Assembly (NCBI GenBank): GCA_949361645.1
Contig: OX442417.1
Location: 12,895,150 to 12,959,149, forward strand
Source: Spongilla lacustris
Lineage: Eukaryota > Porifera > Demospongiae > Spongillida > Spongillidae
Direction: 5' to 3'
DNA length: 64,000 bases
The position numbers and the translations under genes were made by a program. The notes under the pieces were generated by a model that saw only the letters and a list, made by a program, of their open reading frames with translations, did no database searches and had not been told where the DNA came from. Below are positions 44,898 through 53,909 of the stretch, piece after piece. Every line of letters begins with the position of its first letter. Within the stretch, counting starts at the first letter, position 1.

Positions 44898-46745
44898 CAT
44901 GTCCCTATCTCCCACTACCTATCCTCCTCTACTGCAAGTTGTATCCGAGGCCCAGGCCATTCCTTACTCTATAGCACTCTCAGTCTCCACACAACCAGCC
45001 CTCCCACCCACCCACCCACCCACCCACCCATAAACACCCCTCTTACATATGGTGTAATCAGACTGCCAACAGGCCGGAGTGCTGCCAGCTGCCACATTAC
45101 CAGGATTGAATGGGGTCATCACAAAAGTAGACCCCAGCATGTGGAGTGGAACATTGAACTGGAGCCGGCCCCAAACACTGGGGCCAGCCACAATGGCCCC
45201 CCTATCCTAGCCTCACACAGTACTAACACCAGCTCCTCACTGCAAATGCAAATGAAGCTACTACCTGTGAAACCATTAACCCCCACACTACAAGAGGACT
45301 TAATGGTAGGGGAACCATCAACTACAAGTGGAGCTACCAGCTTGCAATGGACAAATGGAACCACCATGGACTGAAGCAGCCTCCATTTGTAGAGTGTACA
45401 TACATGCCTACGTTTGTCTTTTCTCACATTTTGTGTTGTAGATCTGAACTACTGTAGACATGTACTTGTACATGTACAGAGTAAATTTTATCTGGTGTGG
45501 ATGCATTTAGTGGTGAATATAGTTACCTGCCCTATCGGTACTGATTGCGGTGGGTCTGCACCCGTGGTTGGTTTATATGGACAACAGAGGGCGTTTTGCC
45601 CTACTGGGAACTACTGTACTGTACGAGTACGTAAGTGCCGTTTTGAATGTCACATAAATTGCATGCACAGTCACAGCTACAATGTGGCACGATGAAGACA
45701 TCAGAATTCACTACCACACAAGTGGAGTTAGCCATCAACTACGTACTTGCGTATACCTATATATAGCTAGCCCTAGGCTGTTGTATATCTGCTAAAATGT
45801 ATGTGCTAGTGTATATAGCGGCCGTGGGGCACAGGTGAAACTGGGTTACACTGGTAATGTCTAGATCTGTTGACATCTCTGACAGTGTAGGGTCTGCTAA
45901 CTTCACTTGTGTGGTCATGAATTCTGATGTCTTCATCGTGCCACATTGTAGCTGTGACTGTGCGTGCAATTTATGTGACATTCAAAACGGCACTTAGATC
46001 TACGTGTTTTGCTACTTGCGTGCAGTAGTTCCCAGTAGGGCAAAACGCCCTCTGTTGTCTATATAAACCAACCACGGGTGCAGACCCACCGCAATCAGTA
46101 CCGATATCGATAGGGCAGGTAACCATATTCACCACTAACAGCATCCACACTGATAAAATTTTACTCTGTACAAGTACATGTCTACAGTACATGTAGTTCA
46201 GATCTACAACACAAAATGTGTGAAGAGACAAACGTAGGCACGTATGTACACTCTACAAATGGAGGCTGCTTCAGTGGTGGTATTCCATTTGTCCAATGCG
46301 AGCTGGTAGCTCCACTTGTAGTTGATGGTTCCCCTACCATTAAGTCCTCTTGTAGTGTGCGGGTTAATGGTTTCACAGGTAGTGGCTTCATATGCATTTG
46401 CAGTGAGGAGCTGGTGTTAGTACTGTGTGGGGCTCGGATACGGGGCCATTGTGGCTGGCCCCAGTGTTTGGGGCCGGCTCCAGTTCAATGTTCCACTCCA
46501 CATGCTGGGGTCTACTTTTGTGATGACCCCATTCAATCCTGGTAATGTGGCAGCTGGCAGCTCTCCGGCCTGTTGGCAGTCTGATTACACCATATGTACG
46601 AGGGGTGTTTAGGGGTGGGTGGGTGGGAGGGCTGGTTGTGTGGAGACTGAGAGTGCTATTGAGTAGGGGATGGCCTGGGCCTCAGATACAACTTGCAGTA
46701 AAGAATACAAATTGCAGTAAAGGAGGATAGGTAGTGGGAAATAGG
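44898..46745. repeat. Large palindrome, ~840-bp arms
   Basis: Left arm 44,898-45,735 and right arm about 45,893-46,745 are inverted copies with a spacer of about 155 bp. Examples: CACTACCTATCCTCCTC at 44,920 against GAGGATAGGTAGTG at 46,723, and GGGCGTTTTGCCCTACTGGGAAC at 45,588 against its inverse at 46,029. Identity is high with small indels. The outer arms contain the same short-repeat style (CCAGCAAGGGAGC) as 18.6-22.9 kb in element 1. Confidence 0.85.
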
Positions 46746-46755
46746 GCCATGGGGG

Positions 46756-48350
46756 CTTAACGACACATACATAAGGTGTAAGGAGATGACTCTTAACCAC
46801 ACAGACGTAAGGTGTACAGGTGACCCCTTAACGACACATACATAAGGTGTACAGAGATGACTCTTAACCACACAGACGTACGGTGTACAGGTGACCCCTT
46901 AACGACACATACATAAGGTATACAGAGATGACTCTTAACCACACAGATGTAAGGTGCACAGGTGACTCTTTAACGACACATACAGAGATGAATCTTAACC
47001 ACACAAACGTAAGGTGTACAGGTGACCCCTTAACGACACATACATAAGGTATACCAAGATGACACAGATGTAAGGTGTACAGGTGACCCCTTAACGACAC
47101 ATACATAAGGTGTACAGAGATGTCTCTTAACGACAGAGACGTACGGTGTACAGGTGACCCCTTAACGACACATACATAAGGTATACAGAGATGACTCTTA
47201 ACGACAGAGACGTACAGTGTACAGGTGACCCCTTAACGACACATACATAAGGTATACAGAGATGACTCTTAACCACACAGATGTAAGGTGTACAGGTGAC
47301 CCCTTAACGACATATACATAAGGTGTACAGAGATGACTCTTAACCACACAGATGTAAGGTGCACAGGTGACTCTTTAACGACACATACAGAGATGAATCT
47401 TAACCACACAGACGTACGGTGTACAGGTGACCCCTTAACGACACATACATAAGGTGTACAGAGATGACTCTTAACCACACAGACGTACGGTGTACAGGTG
47501 ACCCCTTAATGACACATACATAAGGCGTACAGAGATGACTCTTAACCACACAGACATAAGGTGTACAGGTGACCCCCTAACGACACATACATAAGGTATA
47601 TAGAGATGACTCTTAACCACACAGATGTAAGGTGTACAGGTGACCCCTTAACGACACATACATAAGGTGTACAGAGATGACTCTTAACCACACAGATGTA
47701 AGGTGCACAGGTGACTCTTTAACGACACATACAGAGATGAATCTTAACCACACAGACGTACGGTGTACAGGTGACCCCTTAACGACACATACATAAGGTG
47801 TACAGAGATGACTCTTAACCACACAGACGTACGGTGTACAGGTGACCCCTTAATGACACATACATAAGGCGTACAGAGATGACTCTTAACCACACAGACG
47901 TAAGGTGTACAGGTGACCCCCTAACGACACATACATAAGGTATATAGAGATGACTCTTAACCACACAGATGTAAGGTGTACAGTTGACCCCTTAACGACA
48001 CATACATAAGGTGTACAGAGATGTCTCTTAATGACAGAGACGTACGGTGTACAGGCGACCCCCCTAACGACACATACATAACGTATACAGAGATGACTCT
48101 TAACGACAGAGACGTACGATGTACAGGTGACCCCTTAACAGCACATACATAAGGTATACCGAGATGACTCTTAACCACACAGATGTAAGGTGTACAGGTG
48201 ACCCCTTAACGACACATACATAAGGTGTACAGAGATGACTCTTAACCACACAGACGTAAGGTGTACAGGTGACCCCTTAACGACACATACATAAGGTGTA
48301 CAGAGATGACCCTTAATGACACAGAAGTATGATATATACTGCAGAGGTGA
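46756..48350. repeat. 72-bp (2 x 36) satellite array
   Basis: Each 72-bp unit is two related 36-mers: CTTAACGACACATACATAAG + GTGTACAGAGATGACT, and CTTAACCACACAGACGTAAG + GTGTACAGGTGACCCC. A 344-bp higher-order period is visible (47,269-47,478 repeats at 47,613-47,822 nearly unchanged). The open frames here are not genes. Confidence 0.9.
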
Positions 48351-48389
48351 CCTTAAATTACATAAAAAAGCATGAATTTCACAATATGG

Positions 48390-48445
48390 TTCATTTGTCA
48401 TGAGCCATGGTCTCACTTGTTGTGAGTATACAGTGCGGATCCTTA
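48390..48445 (-). pseudogene. Duplicated 3' tip of the DUF7869-like gene
   Basis: ATTTGTCATGAGCCATGGTCTC and GTGAGTATACAGTGCGGAT match the last codons and stop region at 49,795-49,845. A short piece of the gene end therefore sits about 1.4 kb away in the same orientation, on the other side of the Ser/Pro-rich frame. Confidence 0.6.
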
Positions 48446-48973
48446 GATACAAGTACATCTACAAGTAGTACATGCAGATCTCGGTCACCATCACAATCAT
48501 CCAGTTCACCACATACCTCACATCATTCAACACGTGTGCATTCCTCTTCACTCAATCGCTCAAATCATACAACACGTTCCTATTCACCTGGATCACCCCG
48601 CCACTCAACTCATCCAATACGTTCTTCACCATGTCACTCTACTTAGCAAACACGTTCAAGTCATTCAACACATCCATCTTCATGTTTTTCCTCACCATGC
48701 TCATCCCATTCCTCATACTCATACTTGCATCATTCCTATCAGCCAGAGCCACTGCCTGTAATGGTGAGGCCACCAGTAGCTGCAATAGTCCAGTTTCCAC
48801 CAAGGATTCAGCTCCAGTCACCATCACAGTCATGGTCCCAGGCACCATTACCATGGACAGCTGGACCTATGCCAGACACACTTGGGCAGGACAAGGACCA
48901 TTCTGTTACCATTAATATGCGTACTAGAACTCTTTCAAAACATTTACATGTTCATGTGCTTGTACCCATGTGA
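48407..48973 (+). pseudogene. Ser/Pro-rich frame with one stop, element 2 cargo
   Basis: One reading frame runs from 48,407 to 48,973 with a single TAG at 48,644. The first part is SR/SH-rich (CRSRSPSQSSSSPHTSHH and similar repeats of TCATTCAACACG), the second Pro/Gln/Trp-rich (QPEPLPVMVRPPVAA, QSWSQAPLPW). By position, strand and composition it resembles the end of the Arg/Pro/Gln-rich gene of element 1, also followed by a GAGTTCTTAAAAGAACT hairpin. Residue-level homology is not demonstrated. Confidence 0.3.
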
Positions 48974-49109
48974 TCACTTCTTTGTTATGATAATCAAGCT
49001 TCGCTAAGGTGTAACTTCTTGTGTAAATGTAACGTTTGTCAGAATGTTACCTCAATAGATTGTGAGGACAAGCTGACAAACGAGTTCTTAAAAGAACTTT
49101 TGATTCAAC

Positions 49110-49440
49110 ATGATACACAGTTGCACTGTACATAGATTATCTGAGCAACAACCGACTTTTCTTCACGAGTGCACCAGAGCTACATGTACATGTATATCTG
49201 AGCAACAATCGACTTTTAACTTCACGGGTGCACCAGAGTTATCAAGCAACAAACGACTTTTCTTCACGAGTGCACCAGAGCTACATGTACATGTATATCT
49301 GAGCAACAATCGACTTTTAACTTCACGGGTGCACCAGAGTTATCACTTTGCAACAACCAACGTTTCTTCACGAGTGCACCAGAGCTACATGTACATGTAC
49401 ATGTATATCTGAGCAACAATCGACTTCTTCATGGGTGCAC
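49110..49440. repeat. About 103-bp tandem repeat, three copies
   Basis: TCTTCACGAGTGCACCAGAG followed by CTACATGTACATG recurs at about 49,159, 49,261 and 49,365. Each period has two halves (CTGAGCAACAA(C/T)CGACTTTT and AACTTCACGGGTGCACCAG). Confidence 0.8.
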
Positions 49441-49800
49441 CAAACATCTCTCTAGTAATCTGAGCAATAACTAACTTATATTTGCAGAGGTGCATGCATC
49501 ATGTTCTGTGTCTATTCAGGCAACTAAATTGCTAAGGTAACTCACAACCTGAGAGCTTCTCTAGCTTTAAGTGCTCTTAATGCTGGTATTAGACCTCCAT
49601 TGATGTCAAGGAGTATGAACGTCCAGTTGCTGTTGTTGAACATCAGTTGGATCTATCTCCAAGATGTCTGGGTTCCTTGGGTAATTGTAGGACTTGCCAG
49701 GTACATGTAGCTTTGGGTGAAGGAAAATGGCCTCACTTCTACAGATGAAATTGAAATGGTAATAATACCATGAAATGCATCTCACAATATGGATCATTTG
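49441..49800. other. No gene seen
   Basis: Spacer between the ~103-bp repeats and the gene 3' end; nothing recognisable beyond AT-rich sequence. Confidence 0.4.
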
Positions 49801-52473
49801 TCATGAGCCATGGTCTCTCTTCTTGTGAGTATACAGTGCGGATGAGCTGCCGTACTTATTGCCACACACAAAACAGGAAAATGGCCTGTCAATTTCAGAT
49901 TTTTTCCTACGCCTGCGCTTGGATGGATCCTGGCTTCCTACGTCAACACTGGCACTGTCCACCTTAGTGGCACCACTGTGTTCATCACCTGGAACAGCAG
50001 GCTGCTTGTGAGTCATCTTTTTGTGCAGGGACAGGGCCGAGCCACTGCCATACTTATTGCCACATACAGTGCACTGGTAGGCAAGGATCAGTTCAGACCT
50101 GGGTCTGCGTTTCCTCCTGCCAGAAACACAGCTATTGGCTTCGTCTTGCACTTCACTGTATGTGTCTTCTGCAGACTCATGACCCTCAACAGTACATGTA
50201 GGTGAGTGAGGAAAGGCAGTTGAAGGTCCAGGTTGGTCGTTTTCTGGTAGGGATGAAGCGTTGCCACATGGATAGGAAGAGGTGGCCTCTGAGTTTGGTG
50301 GAGGTTTTGGACATACTTTGTCCCTTTTTTGGGGGTCACGAACATATTCCCTCACCCTTTCGTACAGGTACAGTGACCGCATCAGGGACAAACCACTGGG
50401 GTTAATAACAGGTGGCATCGATTGGCTCTGATAAGCCTCCTGTATGTCCTTTATGGCCACTCCAGCCCTCAGCATGCTCATCTCGGTGGGGTTTGTGTCC
50501 GATGGTAACATTTTCATTTTCATGACACCAGGGTGTTCTCGGTCAAACTCAAATGTGTGGTAGCGGCCTAGGCCAGCCAAAGGAGTAAACCACTGGCCCA
50601 AGAAGGTGTAGTACTGCCAGTTCTGGTACAGCTGTGGCACACAAGTGACATTCTGGCCACAGTGTCGGACACAGTCAGCTAGGTCATCCATGTCATCTAC
50701 ATGGTCCTGCCGTCGGTAGTACTTCTTGAACAGGCCAAAGTAGGAATCGGGTCTGAACTTTGTGTGCCCAGGTAGCATGAAGTTCAGCTGTATGGCGTTA
50801 TGTTGCCCAGTGATCACCCGCCAGGCCAGGTACCACATCATGGTGGTGTTCTTGTTCTGGCCCACACAGTTGTCGGCCTGAAGTGTTACACGCCTCTCTC
50901 CCAGTCCATGTAGGTGGAAGAATGCGTGCACTAGGCTGACCACCACCACAGCACCCTTGCCGGCCTGCTCAGCCTCGTCAATTAAGAAGAACACCTGGCG
51001 GCACAGCGGCTCACAACACACACCAAACACCTGGACCTTGCGAGGTGTCCTGAAATAAAAAGTGCCCCTTTGTTGTGAGCTGTAGGGCAGTGACACCTGC
51101 TGGCAGTAGTCAAAGGAGTACTGCATCTGCATGTCCAGGTGGGCGTGTGAGGTGAAGGGAGCCATCAGAGCCCTGGATTCCAAGTGACCCAGGATCTGGT
51201 CACGTTCCTTCTGTCCCTTACTTCCCCATTCCTTCTCAGCCTCCTCAATGTTTGCATTGTAGGCGTCACGGAATGCCTTGGCCTTAATGAGGTGTTGGTT
51301 GTATTTGTCATTTATTGTTTTGCGCTGCTCATCAGAAAGGCTGTGCCTCAAAGTGACCAACATCTGGTCACACTTGTCACACAGATCACTGCGTGCAGGT
51401 TGGATCTTGATGTTGAAGCAGTACCTGCGCCAGAGTCTAATAAATGACACATACATCACCACACGTGCAGCTGGAGGTGTAGGAGGAGCCGGAGGAACGT
51501 TGAGCAAGGTGTACTGCCGCTTCAGCCGAGTGGTCAATTTGTAAGGGCAAGGTTGCTGTGGTGCTGGTGTGGTCTTTGATAGGGATTCCATGGCCTTGCA
51601 ATACTTGGCGTACACAGACTTTAGTGTTTTGCCACTCTCCAGAACGTAGTCTCTGATCGTCCCTTGCAATCGACCAGGGTCAGGGAGGGCATTTGTGGCA
51701 GCATAATTCTCAATAAATCTGACCACCATCCTTTTGTCCTCGCGAGAGAGGGCATTGTGAGGAGCCCTGCCACAGTTGCCATGGGGATGGGGCTCAACAT
51801 CAGAGTCAGAGCACACCTGCTGCTGCCAACGCTTCAATGTACGGTAACTTGTGCCAATGACGGCACAGAAAGCATCCCTGCAGACAGGACTGGACCAGTC
51901 AAGGCGATATTGGAATGTACATGTATTTCGAGAACCAGATTTGTTCCGAGTCACAGCAAGCATTCCATAAACAACTGCCTTTCTGGTTTTCTTGTCCAAT
52001 CTGGATAATGTGAGTGCTCGTCTTTTGGGCAAGTCACCGTACTTCAATAAGCAGCCGTCTTTGCAGCACCCTCCTTTAGTGAGGTAGGCATTCAGCATGC
52101 GACGTGGACGACACTGTCCCCGTGCTATTCTAGCTGGTACACCACCTGGGCCCTTGCTGACATCATCACCATCGCCATCACAGTCGCTTCCGCTATCACC
52201 ATCACAGTCGCTTCCATCACAGTCCTTATCGCTATCACTTCCACCATCATCACTTCCACCATCATCACTTTCACCATCACCGTCATCTCCGTCACTTTCA
52301 CCATCATCGTTGATTCCATCTTCACAGACATCGCTATAAATGCCGTCGGAATCACCACTTCTATATTCACCGTCGCCATTGGCACCACCCTCCTCATCTA
52401 CGTCCAAATTATCGTACCATTCGAACTCGTCCGCTGAATGATACACGACGAGCTCGTCGTCAGTTGTCGCCAT
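49801..52473 (-). CDS. DUF7869-like protein with two C2H2 fingers, element 2 copy (890 aa)
   Basis: Very similar along its length to the 891-residue copy. The open frame extends 12 codons upstream to 52,509, but those codons lie in the intron acceptor (TTCTGTGTAG), so I start at MATTDDELVV (52,473). It keeps LDMQMQYSFDYCQQV, LQADNCVGQNKN, GHTKFRPDSYFGLFK, the CDKC knuckle and both fingers (CTVCGNKYGSGSALSLH and CFVCGNKYGSSSALYTH). Differences are a rearranged acidic repeat, a few small indels (AHLDM for ALHLDM, loss of HDWNA near the tryptophan segment) and a divergent linker before the fingers. Two long intact frames in degenerate surroundings suggest selection or recent activity. Probable transposase, by position between inverted ends (inference). 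Confidence 0.8.
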   Translation of the reverse strand: MATTDDELVVYHSADEFEWYDNLDVDEEGGANGDGEYRSGDSDGIYSDVCEDGINDDGESDGDDGDGESDDGGSDDGGSDSDKDCDGSDCDGDSGSDCDGDGDDVSKGPGGVPARIARGQCRPRRMLNAYLTKGGCCKDGCLLKYGDLPKRRALTLSRLDKKTRKAVVYGMLAVTRNKSGSRNTCTFQYRLDWSSPVCRDAFCAVIGTSYRTLKRWQQQVCSDSDVEPHPHGNCGRAPHNALSREDKRMVVRFIENYAATNALPDPGRLQGTIRDYVLESGKTLKSVYAKYCKAMESLSKTTPAPQQPCPYKLTTRLKRQYTLLNVPPAPPTPPAARVVMYVSFIRLWRRYCFNIKIQPARSDLCDKCDQMLVTLRHSLSDEQRKTINDKYNQHLIKAKAFRDAYNANIEEAEKEWGSKGQKERDQILGHLESRALMAPFTSHAHLDMQMQYSFDYCQQVSLPYSSQQRGTFYFRTPRKVQVFGVCCEPLCRQVFFLIDEAEQAGKGAVVVVSLVHAFFHLHGLGERRVTLQADNCVGQNKNTTMMWYLAWRVITGQHNAIQLNFMLPGHTKFRPDSYFGLFKKYYRRQDHVDDMDDLADCVRHCGQNVTCVPQLYQNWQYYTFLGQWFTPLAGLGRYHTFEFDREHPGVMKMKMLPSDTNPTEMSMLRAGVAIKDIQEAYQSQSMPPVINPSGLSLMRSLYLYERVREYVRDPQKRDKVCPKPPPNSEATSSYPCGNASSLPENDQPGPSTAFPHSPTCTVEGHESAEDTYSEVQDEANSCVSGRRKRRPRSELILAYQCTVCGNKYGSGSALSLHKKMTHKQPAVPGDEHSGATKVDSASVDVGSQDPSKRRRRKKSEIDRPFSCFVCGNKYGSSSALYTHKKRDHGS

Positions 52474-53045
52474 ATCGTTTAAATCTACACAGAAGATAAC
52501 GAATAACAACTGTAAATACTACTTATACATTATCTCTGCTAATAGGCAAGACCTCACCGATAAATGCTTTGTAGGTGTGGCTAGGTTAACAAAGTCCCAA
52601 CCCACAGGAAATAGTTGAATATTCATGTACTTCGGTGAATGGAAACGGTTCGCGCACATACAACGGTGCGATTCGAGCGGGAAACTTGTACCAACTTTGC
52701 GCCGCTGTATCTCAGTAACGGATGACATAAAAATTAACGAACAGAACAAATCAATAGGTATAGGACCCCTCTACCTACAAACGGAATTTGAAGCGATTTT
52801 ATTACTCCTACAGAAAGTTATGGCGGGTTTGAACCCGGTGGGGTATCGAACGTTGCAGTACTGATACGGAGCAAGTGCAAGACTCCAAAATGTATTTTAC
52901 GATAGACAAATGCTATAGTATGAAGTGTTGAAAATAAGAAGTTGATACCTTTAACCGTTCGGAAGATATAGCGATTCAAACGAGAAGCATTTTTATAACA
53001 TTTTATATATATAAACGAAGGGCCATTTTCGTGGAAACTGTCCCA
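52474..53045 (-). repeat. Right terminal unit and promoter/leader of element 2
   Basis: Reading toward the gene: TGGGACAGTTTCCACG, the shared block, ATTTATCG|GTGAGG donor at about 52,556, acceptor TTCTGTGTAG at about 52,487, then ATTTAAACGATATGG. The inverted counterpart is 40,629-41,203. Confidence 0.75.
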
Positions 53046-53059
53046 TATATATATATATA

Positions 53060-53883
53060 TGGGAAAGTTTACGAGAAAAGGGACCTAGCGTGTATTATAA
53101 AAAAGTATTATAAAAATGCATTACGTTTGATTTGCTATAACTTCCGAACAGTTAGCGCTATCAACTTCCTATTTTCAACACTTCATACTGCACCATTTCT
53201 CTATGGCAAAATACATTTTGGAGTCTTGCACTTGCTCCGTGTTGGTATTGCAACGTTCGATACCCCACTGGGTTCAAACCCGCCATAACTTTCGGTAGGA
53301 GTAATCAATTCGCTTCAAATTCGGTTTGTAGGTAGAGAGGTCCTATATCTATCGATTTGTTCTGTTCGTTAATTTTTATGCTATCCGTTACGGAGATACA
53401 GTTGAACAAACTACGTGCACGTTTTCCCGCTTGATTCGCGCCAATGTTATAATCCCCGCCTCCCCATACATTGAGCGGAACACAATTTGCCCAAATCATT
53501 GGCGCGAATCGAGCGCGAAAATGGGCACGTAGTTTGTTCAACTGTATCTCCGTAATGGATGGCATAAAAATCAACGAACAGAACAAATCGGTAGGTATAG
53601 GACCTCTCTACCTACAAACCGAATTTGAAGCGAATTGATTACTCCTACCGAAAGTTATGGCGGGTTTGAACCCAGTGGGGTATCGAACGTTGTAATACTG
53701 ACACGGAGTAAGTGCAAGACTCCAAAATGTATTTTACCATAGAGAAATGGTGCAGTATGAAGTGTTGAAAATAGGAAGTTGATAGCGTTAACTGTTCGGA
53801 AGTTATAGCAAATCAAACGTAATGCATTTTTATTATACTTTTTTATAATACACGCTAGGTCCCTTTTCTCGTAAACTTTCCCA
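53060..53883. mobile_element. Foldback MITE 3 (TGGGAAAG ends, 824 bp)
   Basis: Same family as MITE 1 (TGGGAAAGTTTACGAGAAAAG ends) and at the same position relative to a DUF7869-like gene. Its central spacer is in the opposite orientation (AATCCCCGCCTCCCC... instead of ...GGGGAGGCGGGGATT). Confidence 0.85.
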
Positions 53884-53909
53884 TATATATATATGTATAC
53901 TATCATTAA

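Larger units (their letters stand above)
40629..53045. mobile_element. Giant DNA element 2, about 12.4 kb, with DUF7869-like gene
   Basis: It starts TGGGACAGTTTCCACG at 40,629 and ends with the exact inverted tip CGTGGAAACTGTCCCA at 53,045. The first ~60 bases inside match closely (AAAATGGCCCTTCGTTTATATATATAAAATG), and the match continues for several hundred bases. The flanks are (TA)n on both sides, so the target duplication cannot be sized. Cargo, left to right: remnant gene start, 48-bp array, large palindrome, 72-bp array, Ser/Pro-rich frame, ~103-bp repeats and the DUF7869-like gene. Confidence 0.7.

Noticed and set aside
44844..45374. 176-codon frame in the left palindrome arm
   Set aside because: Composition follows the CCAGC-type repeats and includes a CCCA tandem; no recognisable domain.
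27069..48350. CRISPR-like arrays
   Set aside because: The units are directly adjacent with no unique spacers, and the DNA is eukaryotic.
41326..48350. Open frames in the 48-bp and 72-bp arrays
   Set aside because: Periodic low-complexity products of satellites; frames exist on both strands equally.
52474..52509. Upstream start (MLFVIFC...) for the second DUF7869-like protein
   Set aside because: Those 12 codons are the intron acceptor and leader; the paralogue starts at the equivalent downstream ATG.
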